DNA of 64,000 nt, from positions 1-64,000 of the forward strand of contig NZ_JALBGV010000023.1 of the NCBI RefSeq assembly GCF_023006505.1, given 5' to 3'. The notes below the pieces were generated by a model that was not told the DNA's origin, made no database searches, and saw nothing but the letters and a program-made list of their open reading frames with translations. Source of the DNA: Neorhizobium sp. SHOUNA12A (GTDB taxonomy: Bacteria; Pseudomonadota; Alphaproteobacteria; Rhizobiales; Rhizobiaceae). How positions within the stretch are numbered: position 1 is the first letter of the stretch; each line of letters opens with the position of its first letter. The position numbers were made by a program, and so were the translations under genes. Shown in pieces: positions 55,312 to 63,565 of this stretch.

Positions 55312-56100
55312 ATGAGAGCGCTTTCCGTCGCAGCAACGGGCATGGATGCCCAGCAGACCAATCTCGAAGTCATCGCGAACAATATCGCGAACATCAACAC
55401 GACAGGTTACAAGCGCGCCCGCGCCGAGTTTTCCGATCTGCTCTATCAGAGCGAGCGTGCCCAGGGCGTGCCGAACCGGGCCAACCAGGCGATCGTGCCG
55501 GAAGGTGCCAATATCGGCCTCGGCGTTCAGACGTCCGCCGTGCGCAACATCCATACGCAGGGTGAACTGACCCACACCGAGAACGATCTCGACGTCGCGA
55601 TCGTCGGACGCGGCTGGTATCAGATCCAGACGCCGGATGGCCAGACGCTCTATAGCCGCGCCGGCGCCTTCAACAAGAATGCCCAGGGCCAGCTGGTCAC
55701 GATCGACGGCTATGCGGTCGTGCCGAACATCACCTTCCCGGCGGATGTCAGCGAAACGCAGATCACCCGCACCGGCCAGGTCATGGTCCGCGTTGGCAAA
55801 TCTGCGGATTTCACCGAAATCGGCCAGCTCACCACGGCCAACTTCGTCAACGAAGCCGGCCTGCAGCCGCTCGGTGACAACCTGTTTGCGCAGACCGCCG
55901 CATCCGGCGAGCCGATCGTCGCAGCCCCCGAGGATCCGGGCTTTGGTTACCTGAAGCAGGGCTATCTGGAAAGTTCCAACGTCGACGCCGTCCGCGAGAT
56001 TACCGATCTGATCTCCGCCCAGCGCGCCTACGAAATGAACTCCAAGGTCATCACCACTGCCGATGAGATGGCTACGATCGTCAGCAAGAACCTGAAATAA
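55312..56100 (+). CDS. flgG: Flagellar distal rod protein FlgG
   Basis: The 262-aa protein starts [40 protein letters not shown] and ends with the [34 protein letters not shown] motif, both diagnostic for FlgG. It forms the distal rod through the periplasm. Confidence 0.96.
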   Translation: MRALSVAATGMDAQQTNLEVIANNIANINTTGYKRARAEFSDLLYQSERAQGVPNRANQAIVPEGANIGLGVQTSAVRNIHTQGELTHTENDLDVAIVGRGWYQIQTPDGQTLYSRAGAFNKNAQGQLVTIDGYAVVPNITFPADVSETQITRTGQVMVRVGKSADFTEIGQLTTANFVNEAGLQPLGDNLFAQTAASGEPIVAAPEDPGFGYLKQGYLESSNVDAVREITDLISAQRAYEMNSKVITTADEMATIVSKNLK

Positions 56101-56120
56101 TAAACAGGAGACGGGCAGAC

Positions 56121-56603
56121 ATGAAGTTTCGCCGGAAAAATGCGATTGGCGCCAGGCTGGCCTTGCGGCTCCTGGCAGCTCTTCTCGCCGCAACGGGCTC
56201 GCCGGTCCTGGCCGGCATGGGGACGGCCGTCGTGCCGACCCAGACGATCTATCCCGGCGAAGAGATCACCGAGGGCAAGGTCGAAGAAGTCCAGGTGACC
56301 AATCCGAATCTGGCCGGCGACTATGCCCGCAAGACCAGGGAAGTCGTGGGCATGGTGGCAAAGCGCACGCTGCTGGCCGGGCGTACCGTTCCGGTCTCGG
56401 CGCTTCGCGAAGCCTTCGCGGTCACCCGCGGCAAGGCGGTTCGCCTGACCTTCACCATCGGCAGCATGACGATTTCGGCCTCCGGCTCGCCGCTTGAGAA
56501 TGCGGCAGTGGGGGACGTCATTCGCGCACGCAACATCGATTCAGGTGTCACGGTCAGCGGCACCGTCATGGCTGATGGGACAATCCAGGTGATGGCGAAA
56601 TGA
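56121..56603 (+). CDS. flgA: P-ring assembly chaperone FlgA
   Basis: The 160-aa periplasmic protein has an N-terminal signal peptide (LALRLLAALLAATGSPVLA) and the SAF-type FlgA domain (VVGMVAKRTLLAGRTVPVSALREAFAVTRGKAVRLTFTIGSMTISASGSPLENAAVGDVIRARN). It assists FlgI polymerisation, and flgI overlaps it by 4 nt. Confidence 0.93.
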   Translation: MKFRRKNAIGARLALRLLAALLAATGSPVLAGMGTAVVPTQTIYPGEEITEGKVEEVQVTNPNLAGDYARKTREVVGMVAKRTLLAGRTVPVSALREAFAVTRGKAVRLTFTIGSMTISASGSPLENAAVGDVIRARNIDSGVTVSGTVMADGTIQVMAK

Positions 56604-57730
56604 GAACCCGTTTCTTCCTCGCGACGCTCGCCGTGATCGTCTCCCTGCTGGGAAGCGCGCCGGCGTCCGCCGATGGGCCCTACATCGTCTCCGCCCGCAT
56701 CAAGGATATCGCGTCCCTGCAGGCAGGCCGCGACAACCAGCTGATCGGCTACGGCCTCGTCGTCGGCCTCCAGGGCACGGGCGACAGCCTGCGCTCGTCT
56801 CCCTTCACCGACCAGTCCATGAAAGCGATGCTGCAGAACCTCGGCATCTCGACCCAGGGCAGCCAGTCCAATGCCAAGAACGTCGCGGCCGTCATGGTCA
56901 CGGCCAACCTGCCTCCCTTTGCCAGCCCCGGCAGCCGCATCGACGTCACCACCAGCTCGCTCGGCGACGCGACCTCGCTGCGCGGCGGCACGCTGGTGAT
57001 GACCTCGCTTTCCGGCGCCGACGGTCAGATCTATGCCGTGGCCCAGGGCGCCCTGGTCGTATCCGGTTTTTCGGCCCAGGGTCAGGCGGCGACGCTGACC
57101 GAAGGCGTAACGACTGCGGCCCGGGTGCCGAACGGTGCAATTATCGAGCGCGAGCTGCCGTCCAAGTTCAAGGATTCGGTGAACCTCGTCCTGCAGCTCC
57201 GCAATCCGGATTTCTCGACCGCGGTGCGCGTCTCGGACATCGTCAACAGTTTCGCGGCACGCCGTTACGGTGGTCCGATCGCCGAGCCCCGCGATAGCCA
57301 GGAAGTGGTGATCGAGAAGCCGAAGAGCGCCGATCTGACGCGGCTGATGGCCGAGATCGAAAATCTCGTGGTTGAAACCGATACGCCGGCCAAGGTTGTC
57401 GTCAACGAACGGACCGGGACGATCGTCATCGGTGCGGATGTGAAGATCTCGCGTGTCGCGGTCAGCTACGGTACACTCACGGTGCAGGTTACCGAGACCC
57501 CGCAGGTGATCCAGCCAGAACCGTTCTCGCGCGGCGAGACGGCGGTTCAGCCCCAGACGGACATCATGGCGATGAAGAACGGCGGCCAGGTCGCGCTCCT
57601 CAACGGTCCGGATCTCAGGACTCTGGTCGCCGGCCTCAACAGCATCGGCGTCAAGCCGGACGGCATCATCGCCATCCTGCAAGGCATCAAGTCCGCCGGT
57701 GCCCTTCAAGCGGAGCTCGTCCTGCAATGA
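56600..57730 (+). CDS. flgI: Flagellar P-ring protein FlgI
   Basis: The 376-aa protein has a signal peptide (FFLATLAVIVSLLGSAPASA) and the FlgI core (RIKDIASLQAGRDNQLIGYGLVVGLQGTGDSL, NVAAVMVTANLPPFASPGSRIDVTTSSLGDATSLRGGTLVMTSL, LVAGLNSIGVKPDGIIAILQGIKSAGALQAELVLQ). It forms the peptidoglycan-level bushing for the rod. It overlaps flgA and motE by 4 nt each. Confidence 0.96.
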   Translation: MRTRFFLATLAVIVSLLGSAPASADGPYIVSARIKDIASLQAGRDNQLIGYGLVVGLQGTGDSLRSSPFTDQSMKAMLQNLGISTQGSQSNAKNVAAVMVTANLPPFASPGSRIDVTTSSLGDATSLRGGTLVMTSLSGADGQIYAVAQGALVVSGFSAQGQAATLTEGVTTAARVPNGAIIERELPSKFKDSVNLVLQLRNPDFSTAVRVSDIVNSFAARRYGGPIAEPRDSQEVVIEKPKSADLTRLMAEIENLVVETDTPAKVVVNERTGTIVIGADVKISRVAVSYGTLTVQVTETPQVIQPEPFSRGETAVQPQTDIMAMKNGGQVALLNGPDLRTLVAGLNSIGVKPDGIIAILQGIKSAGALQAELVLQ

Positions 57731-58287
57731 CCGAGACCCTGTTCACCATTTCCATATCGAAGAAGCTGGCGCGTCGGGTGCTTGCCGCCGCTGCTGTCCT
57801 GACGCTGGTTTCCCAGGTCGGAGCGCAGCAGCCGGCTCCGGTCAACGAAGCGTCGACCAGCGACGAAATCCAGAAGTTCTGCACCAATATCGCCGATGCC
57901 GCGCGGGACCAGCGTTATCTCCTGCAGAAGCAGGAGCTTGAAAAACTGCAGGCGGACGTCGACGACCGCATCAAGGCCCTCCAGGATCGGACCACTGAAT
58001 ATCAGGACTGGTTGAAGCGCCGCAACGACTTCCTGGCGCGTGCCCAGGCCGGCCTGGTCGACATCTTCAAGACGATGAAGCCGGATGCGGCCGCGCCGCA
58101 GCTGGGAGAAATGAACATGGAGGTCGCGGCCGCGATCATCATGCAGCTTCCGGCCCGTCAATCGGCCCTTTTCCTCGCGGAAATGGATCCGCATAAGGCC
58201 GGCATGATCTCGACGATCATCTCTAGCGCTTCCGACCCGCATACGTCGAAAGCACGCGCTCCCAATGTTCCGAAAGTACCCTCATGA
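57727..58287 (+). CDS. motE: Motility protein MotE
   Basis: The 186-aa protein has an N-terminal hydrophobic signal (LARRVLAAAAVLTLVSQVGAQ), a coiled-coil middle (KQELEKLQADVDDRIKALQDRTTEYQDWLKRR) and a C-terminal MgtE-N-like part (DIFKTMKPDAAAPQLGEMNMEVAAAIIMQLPARQSALFLAEMDPHKAG). In S. meliloti MotE is a periplasmic chaperone for MotC. It overlaps both neighbours by 4 nt. Confidence 0.87.
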   Translation: MTETLFTISISKKLARRVLAAAAVLTLVSQVGAQQPAPVNEASTSDEIQKFCTNIADAARDQRYLLQKQELEKLQADVDDRIKALQDRTTEYQDWLKRRNDFLARAQAGLVDIFKTMKPDAAAPQLGEMNMEVAAAIIMQLPARQSALFLAEMDPHKAGMISTIISSASDPHTSKARAPNVPKVPS

Positions 58288-59003
58288 CGAAACGCATTCC
58301 CGCAATCCTCGCCGTTCTCCTTCTGGCCGGTTGTTCCAGCCAGACGATCAAGGAAATCGGCAATGCGCCGGCGATGAGCCCGATCGGCAGCGGCCTGCAA
58401 TATGCGCAGGCGCCGCAGATGTCGTCCTATCCGAAGCAGCCGCGGCAGATGGCCAGCGGCTATTCGCTGTGGAGCGACAACCAGGCCGCGCTTTTCAAGG
58501 ATTCGCGTGCCCTCAATGTCGGCGACATCCTGACCGTCGACATCAAGATCAACGACAAGGCGTCGTTCGACAACCAGACGGAACGCAACCGTAAGAATTC
58601 GACCAGCCTGACCTGGGGCGCTAGCTTGAGCAATCTGTTCGGCTGGACGCCCAAGGCAGGGACGACCGGCGATCTGGGCACGGATTCGAATACGGACACG
58701 CAGGGCAAGGGAACGATCAAGCGTGCCGAAAGCCTGAAGCTGCTCGTGGCTGCCGTCGTCACCGGGATTCTCGAAAACGGTAATCTCCTGATCAGCGGAT
58801 CACAGGAAGTGCGCGTCAACCACGAAATCCGCATCCTCAACGTTGCCGGTATCGTCCGGCCGCAGGATGTCGATTCCACCAATATCATTTCTTATGACAA
58901 GATTGCCGAGGCCCGCATTTCCTATGGCGGTCGCGGCCGCCTGATGGAAGTCCAGCAGCCTCCGGTCGGTCAGCAGGTCGTCGATCTGTTCTCGCCCTTC
59001 TGA
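58284..59003 (+). CDS. flgH: Flagellar L-ring lipoprotein FlgH
   Basis: The 239-aa protein has a lipoprotein signal with lipobox LLAGC (C17) and the FlgH core (SLWSDNQAALFKDSRALNVGDILTVDIKINDKASFDN, NGNLLISGSQEVRVNHEIRILNVAGIVRPQDVDSTNIISYDKIAEARISYGGRG). It forms the outer-membrane ring and overlaps motE by 4 nt. Confidence 0.95.
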   Translation: MTKRIPAILAVLLLAGCSSQTIKEIGNAPAMSPIGSGLQYAQAPQMSSYPKQPRQMASGYSLWSDNQAALFKDSRALNVGDILTVDIKINDKASFDNQTERNRKNSTSLTWGASLSNLFGWTPKAGTTGDLGTDSNTDTQGKGTIKRAESLKLLVAAVVTGILENGNLLISGSQEVRVNHEIRILNVAGIVRPQDVDSTNIISYDKIAEARISYGGRGRLMEVQQPPVGQQVVDLFSPF

Positions 59004-59045
59004 CGGACCCGGGCGAAGGTCTCTTGATGTGAAGGTTTGAAGATC

Positions 59046-59561
59046 ATGGCGGATGAAGCACAGGCGGCCGACGCTAAGAAAAAGAAGAATGGCACCATCA
59101 TGGTCATTGCGGGCGTCGCGGTCCTGACCGTGATCGGCGCCGGTGGCGGCTGGGTCGTCGGCGGCATGATCGCGCCGAAGGATCCGAACGCGCAGGCGCA
59201 TCAGGCCGAACCCGCGGCCGGCGAACACGGCGAAGCCGGCAAGAAGGAAGAGGGCCTTCCCCATATCTCAACCCAGGCCAACGGCGTCGTTCTCCTCGAG
59301 CCGATCACCACCAATCTCGCCTATCCGTCCGAAAACTGGATCCGGCTCGAAGTGGCGCTTTCGTTCAAGGGGCCGCCGGAACTGGCACTCGCGGAAAATA
59401 TCCATCAGGATATTCTCGCCTATATGCGCACGGTCTCGCTGCAGCAGATCGAGGGGCCGCGGGGCTTCCAGTATCTCAAGGACGACATTAAGGAGCGCGT
59501 CGATCTTCGCTCGCAGGGCAAGGTCGCCAAGGTGATGTTCCGCTCCTTCGTGATCGAATAG
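59046..59561 (+). CDS. fliL: Flagellar basal body protein FliL
   Basis: The 171-aa inner-membrane protein has a Lys-rich N-terminus, one membrane helix (GTIMVIAGVAVLTVIGAGGGWVVGGMI) and a periplasmic domain ending in the FliL pattern IRLEVALSFKGPPELALAENIHQDILAYMRTVSLQQIEGPRGFQYLKDDIKERVDLRSQGKVAKVMFRSFVIE. It stabilises the stator. A TTG nine bases upstream is an alternative start. It is the last gene of the operon here; the expected fliP does not follow. Confidence 0.93.
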   Translation: MADEAQAADAKKKKNGTIMVIAGVAVLTVIGAGGGWVVGGMIAPKDPNAQAHQAEPAAGEHGEAGKKEEGLPHISTQANGVVLLEPITTNLAYPSENWIRLEVALSFKGPPELALAENIHQDILAYMRTVSLQQIEGPRGFQYLKDDIKERVDLRSQGKVAKVMFRSFVIE

Positions 59562-59586
59562 CGGCAGACTTCAAATACAATGCATG

Positions 59587-59616
59587 AAAAAAGCGGCCGC
59601 AAATGGCCGCTTTTTT
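59587..59616. terminator. fliL operon terminator (bidirectional)
   Basis: AAAAAAGCGGCC (59587-59598) and GGCCGCTTTTTT (59605-59616) form a strong stem with T-runs on both strands. It ends the flg operon and could serve the convergent sugar operon. Confidence 0.88.
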
Positions 59617-59641
59617 GTTTGATCGAATCGCTACGCGGTCG

Positions 59642-59676
59642 GGACGCTCCTTTCAGCTCTGCCGGAAGGAGCGTCC
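59642..59676. terminator. Second hairpin between the flg and sugar operons
   Basis: GGACGCTCCTT (59642-59652) and AAGGAGCGTCC (59666-59676) form an 11-bp stem followed on the plus strand by TTTCGTTT. It lies just after the last gene of the minus-strand operon; on that strand no T-run follows. Confidence 0.55.
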
Positions 59677-59682
59677 TTTCGT

Positions 59683-60453
59683 TTAGCGGACCCGCTTCAG
59701 GAAGCCGTCCGGGGCGACGGTAATCAGCAGCTTGTTCTCGACCGACTTGTCGATCTCGAATTCCGGATGCGTCTTCAGATATTCGAAGACGGCCGTTTTC
59801 GGATTGTCGCCCGGTCCCCACGGACGATCGCCGGCCAGTTCCTTTGGCAGATCCTCGACGACGGTGTCGAACACGACGCAATAGCTGCCGACGCTGGTGA
59901 GCGGGGCATAGAGCTTGAGTTCCTCGAGAACGTGCTCGTGCGTATGGTTGCTGTCGAGGCTGATCAGGACGCGCGAATAACCGGCAGCGACCTTGCGGAC
60001 CTGATCCATGATCTCGGGCGCGATGCTGGAGCCTTGGATCATTTCGATCCGCGACGCCATCGGGTGGGCCTCGATCGCGTCCTTGTTATGGGGGCGGATG
60101 TCGATGTCGATGCCGAGAACCTTGCGCTTCGGCTTGGCCGGATCGACGACTTCGCCCTTTTCCGCCGCTTCCGACAGTTCCAGCAGCGCCAGCATCGAGG
60201 CGCTGAGGATGAGGGAGCCGCCATGGGCGATGCCGGTCTCGATGATCAGGTCGGGCTTCACGGTCCAGATCAGTTCCTGCATGGCGACCATATCCTGCGG
60301 ATACTGGATGATCGGTCGGCCGAGCCAGAAATAGTTGTAGGAATATTGCGAGGCGATCGACGTGCGCATGAACTGCGCGGCGCTGTCGGCAAGTTCCTTG
60401 TTTCCAGGGACGGCAGCGACGCGGGCTTCAACTTCCTTGGTGAAATCACTCAT
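59683..60453 (-). CDS. CmcI/cephalosporin hydroxylase-type methyltransferase
   Basis: The 256-aa protein resembles the CmcI family, which has a SAM-methyltransferase fold. Visible parts are the IIETGIAHGGSLILSASML nucleotide-binding loop, GIDIDIRPHNKDAIEAH and VLISLDSNHTHEHVLEELKLYAPL. In surface-polysaccharide loci such proteins are thought to methylate sugars; the reaction here is inferred. Its ATG overlaps the preceding gene's stop by 8 nt. It is the last gene of the operon. Confidence 0.75.
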   Translation of the reverse strand: MSDFTKEVEARVAAVPGNKELADSAAQFMRTSIASQYSYNYFWLGRPIIQYPQDMVAMQELIWTVKPDLIIETGIAHGGSLILSASMLALLELSEAAEKGEVVDPAKPKRKVLGIDIDIRPHNKDAIEAHPMASRIEMIQGSSIAPEIMDQVRKVAAGYSRVLISLDSNHTHEHVLEELKLYAPLTSVGSYCVVFDTVVEDLPKELAGDRPWGPGDNPKTAVFEYLKTHPEFEIDKSVENKLLITVAPDGFLKRVR

Positions 60454-61507
60454 TGTCGATCCCCACATAGATATAGGCGTTGTGAGACAGCATTCGAATT
60501 TCCTCGAGATAATTGGAGTTCATGACGTAGATGGTCGAGCCGTGGGGAAGCTTCGCCAGGGCCTGGTCCGGCGATTGCACCATCAGGCCGGTCGCCGGCA
60601 GGAATTTGCCCTGTTTGGCGGGATTGATGTCGATGACCATGTCGACCGGCTGCCCCTGACGGGATTTCAACAGCGAGAAGGTCACCCCCTTCGACGCGCC
60701 GCCCCAGATCGCCGAACTGTCGCCCGCGGCAATTCGGTCGCCGAGCGTGCGGGTGAAGTCGGCGGGAAACGCGACGCGATCGGTTTCTTCACGCACCGGC
60801 GGCCGCAACGAGTCCAGCTCGGCCACCACATAAAGGTACTGCCCGCCGAAAACCCGACCGCTTTCGATGACATTGCCGAAGATCCGATGGAAATCGGACA
60901 GCCGGAAGTAATTGACGTGCTCGTAGAACACGTCGAACCAGGCGCGGTGTTCCATGATCCAGTCGAAGCAGGGCACTTCGATATAGATGCGGCCCTTGCC
61001 GCCGTTCGCCTTGCAGAGTTCGACGAGGAAATCATACGGGCTCTGGATATGCTCCAGCACGTGGCGAAGGATCAGCCCCTCGCCTTGGACGTCGACGCCA
61101 GCCTCGAAATAGTGTCGTTTCACGCGCGGGTTCGTGCCCTCGTAGGTGGGGTCGAAACCGGTGAGGTCGAAGCCTTTTTCGAGCAGCATTTCGAGGAAGA
61201 GGCCCTTGCCGCAGCCAACCTCCACCAGGTTTTCGCGGCCCATCGTCCGCTCGACGATGCCGGCCACCATTTCCAGATGCTGGTGGAAATGCCGGCTGAC
61301 ACCCTGTTCGTTGTTGTAATTGCCGTCGTAGTCCATGAGCTTGGGGTCGAATGCATCGTTGTAGACGAGGCCCGTTTTCATGTCCTGCACCAGGCGGATA
61401 TCGCCCTTGGCGCAGGCTTTCGCTTCCGCCGCCGTGGGATAAACGCGGTTCTGGAAGGTCGGCAACTGCGGCTGTTCGTAAAGCAGCAGGGTATCTTTCG
61501 TCGTCAT
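60446..61507 (-). CDS. C-methyltransferase-like SAM enzyme
   Basis: The 353-aa protein has a class-I SAM domain (LVEVGCGKGLFLEMLLEKGFDLTGFDP, then ILRHVLEHIQSPYDFLVEL) and a C-terminal domain like that of sugar C-methyltransferases (AIWGGASKGVTFSLLK, DINPAKQGKFLPATGLMVQSPDQ). Unlike the neighbouring C-methyltransferase it lacks an N-terminal zinc-cysteine module. The substrate is presumably a nucleotide sugar. GAGGTG lies before the start, 4 bp after the epimerase stop. Confidence 0.75.
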   Translation of the reverse strand: MTTKDTLLLYEQPQLPTFQNRVYPTAAEAKACAKGDIRLVQDMKTGLVYNDAFDPKLMDYDGNYNNEQGVSRHFHQHLEMVAGIVERTMGRENLVEVGCGKGLFLEMLLEKGFDLTGFDPTYEGTNPRVKRHYFEAGVDVQGEGLILRHVLEHIQSPYDFLVELCKANGGKGRIYIEVPCFDWIMEHRAWFDVFYEHVNYFRLSDFHRIFGNVIESGRVFGGQYLYVVAELDSLRPPVREETDRVAFPADFTRTLGDRIAAGDSSAIWGGASKGVTFSLLKSRQGQPVDMVIDINPAKQGKFLPATGLMVQSPDQALAKLPHGSTIYVMNSNYLEEIRMLSHNAYIYVGIDNE

Positions 61508-61511
61508 GTCA

Positions 61512-62345
61512 TCACCTCGTTAATCCTACAACGCAGGGAGGATCCACCAGATTGTCGGGGCGGGCGCCGAATCGCAGGAGATCGCGTCGACCATACTCGT
61601 CGGCCAACCGCTCGGCTATCTGCCGCACGGTCACCGGAATTCCGGAACAGATGTTGGCTGCTCCGGTTCTGTCGCCAAGTCCGATATCGGCGATCTGCCT
61701 TCCGGCTTCCCGAACGTCCAGGAAGTCGCGGATCTGGTTGCCGCTGGTCAAATCCACCGGTTTGCCTGCGGCGAGCTGGGCGCGAAGGTAGGGAAACAGC
61801 CGTCGCTCGTCTTCACCTTCGCCGAAAAGATAAAAGAGCCGGCACCAGGCAAAGCTGATCCGGTGTAGCGGCAGCCATTGCGACAGGGCCATAAATACTG
61901 CGGCTTTCGCGCCGGCATAGGGGCTGATCGGGCGCAGCGGCGTGTCGGTGGCGAGCATGCCCACCGAGACGTCATATTCGAAACACGTGCCCACGCCGAC
62001 GAACCGTTTGACGCCGGCGATTGCCGCGCCCTGCGCCATCCGCAACGTGCCTTCGAGGCAGACGATGTTTTCTGGTGACTGCAAATATTTGCCGGGTTCG
62101 GCGTACCAGGCGACATGTGTGACCGTATCGACGCCGTCTAGGGCCTTCGCCCACCACTCGACCGGCTCGCGGAACAGGTCCGGCGTCCGCACGATGCTCT
62201 CGACGGCGGAGAGATCGCCAAGCCGGCTTTCCGCTGTTCCTTCGCGTAAAATCACCCGGACGCGCGCACCGGATTCTGTCAGCGCCCGCAGCACCTGCCG
62301 GCCGACAAAACCTGTTCCTCCGGTGAGCAGGACGAGTGGCGTCAT
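61512..62345 (-). CDS. NAD-dependent sugar epimerase/reductase
   Basis: The 277-aa short-chain protein starts MTPLVLLTGGTGFVGRQVL with a GxxGxxG cofactor loop and has the extended-SDR active-site region (VGTCFEYDVSVG, SPYAGAKAAVF with YxxxK). It is likely a 4-ketoreductase or epimerase completing a nucleotide deoxysugar. It is ATGA-coupled to the C-methyltransferase gene. The canonical Ser-Tyr-Lys pattern is present. Confidence 0.8.
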   Translation of the reverse strand: MTPLVLLTGGTGFVGRQVLRALTESGARVRVILREGTAESRLGDLSAVESIVRTPDLFREPVEWWAKALDGVDTVTHVAWYAEPGKYLQSPENIVCLEGTLRMAQGAAIAGVKRFVGVGTCFEYDVSVGMLATDTPLRPISPYAGAKAAVFMALSQWLPLHRISFAWCRLFYLFGEGEDERRLFPYLRAQLAAGKPVDLTSGNQIRDFLDVREAGRQIADIGLGDRTGAANICSGIPVTVRQIAERLADEYGRRDLLRFGARPDNLVDPPCVVGLTR

Positions 62346-63565
62346 ATGATCTTCAATTCCGGAACGGCGGTTACGAACCTGGTGCCCTGATCGGCAAGCG
62401 AAGCCAGCTGCTGACGGACCTCGGTCGCGATGTTCCAAGGCAGGATCATCACATAGTCCGGCCGGCGCGCGACGATCTCGTCCGGATGCAGGATGGGGAT
62501 ATGGCTGCCCGGCATGAACTTGTTCTGCTTGGCGGCTGCGGCATCGCAGACATAGGGGAGGAGATCCGGCTTGACGCCGGCAAAATTCAGAAGCGTGTTG
62601 CCCTTGGCTGCGGCGCCATAGGCTGCGACCGTCTTGTCCTCGCGCTTGGCGTCCAGCAGGAAAGCGAGCGCGTCGTTCTTGACCTTTTCGGCTTTAACCT
62701 GGAAGTCGGCATAGGTGGCCGCTGTCTGAAGACCGCGGCGCTGTTCTTCGCCGAGAAGTGCGGTAACCGCCTCCGTCGTCCGGCGCGAATCACCCGCATG
62801 GCATCCGTAGACGCGCAGGCTGCCGCCATGGGTCGGCAATTCCTCGACGTCGAAGACGCGCAGGCCCGCCGCGTCGAAAATCTTTCCGACCGTGAAGAGG
62901 GAAAGATAGGAGAAGTGCTCGTGATAGACCGTATCGAACTGATTGTGCTCGATGAGCCGCATCACATGCGGAAATTCGAGCGTCACCGTGCCGCCGGCTT
63001 TCAGCACCGCCTTCAGGCCGCGCGTGAAATCGTTGATGTCGGGCACATGGGCATAGACATTGTTGCCGAGGATGAGATCAGCACTCTTGCCTTCGTCGGT
63101 CAACGTCTTGCCGAGTGCCTCTCCAAAGAACTCCCGTCGGACCGGGATGCCAAGCGCTTCGGCGGCTTCCGCCGTGCTTGCCGTCGGTTCGACGCCGAGG
63201 CAGGGAATGCCAGCCTTGACGAAGTTCTTGAGCAGATAGCCGTCGTTCGACGCGACCTCGATGACCATGCTGTCCCGACCGAGACCGAGACGAGAGGTGA
63301 TCATCTCGACATAACGTGCTGCATGGGCGAGCCAGCTCGTCGAGGCGCTGGAGAAATAGGCATATTCGGCACTGAAGAGTGATTCGGCCGAGGCATAATC
63401 CTCGGTCTGGACCAGCCAGCATTCCTCGCAGACCTGTAGCCTCAAGGGAAAATAGACTTCCGGCTTGGCCAGATCCTCGGCGGTCAGATACGCGTTGGAT
63501 GGCGGCGCGAAGCCGAGGTCCAGGAAATCGCAGCGAAGTGTGGTCCCGCAGTGGCGGCAGTTCAT
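62342..63565 (-). CDS. Nucleotide-sugar C-methyltransferase
   Basis: The 407-aa protein has the three-part layout of TylCIII/NovU-type sugar C-methyltransferases: N-terminal zinc module with C3-x2-C6 and CEEC, a central SAM domain (VIEVASNDGYLLKNFVKAGIPCLGVEP, and YHEHFSYLSL catalytic segment) and a C-terminal domain (YGAAAKGNTLLNFAGV, KQNKFMPGSHIPILHPDEI). It adds a methyl to C3 of a 4-keto sugar. It overlaps both the 3,5-epimerase-like gene and the epimerase by 4 nt. Confidence 0.88.
   Translation of the reverse strand: MNCRHCGTTLRCDFLDLGFAPPSNAYLTAEDLAKPEVYFPLRLQVCEECWLVQTEDYASAESLFSAEYAYFSSASTSWLAHAARYVEMITSRLGLGRDSMVIEVASNDGYLLKNFVKAGIPCLGVEPTASTAEAAEALGIPVRREFFGEALGKTLTDEGKSADLILGNNVYAHVPDINDFTRGLKAVLKAGGTVTLEFPHVMRLIEHNQFDTVYHEHFSYLSLFTVGKIFDAAGLRVFDVEELPTHGGSLRVYGCHAGDSRRTTEAVTALLGEEQRRGLQTAATYADFQVKAEKVKNDALAFLLDAKREDKTVAAYGAAAKGNTLLNFAGVKPDLLPYVCDAAAAKQNKFMPGSHIPILHPDEIVARRPDYVMILPWNIATEVRQQLASLADQGTRFVTAVPELKII

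Noticed and set aside
60362-61858. 498-codon plus-strand frame over the methyltransferase genes
   Set aside because: The opposite strand holds overlapping genes with clear motifs; this frame has none.
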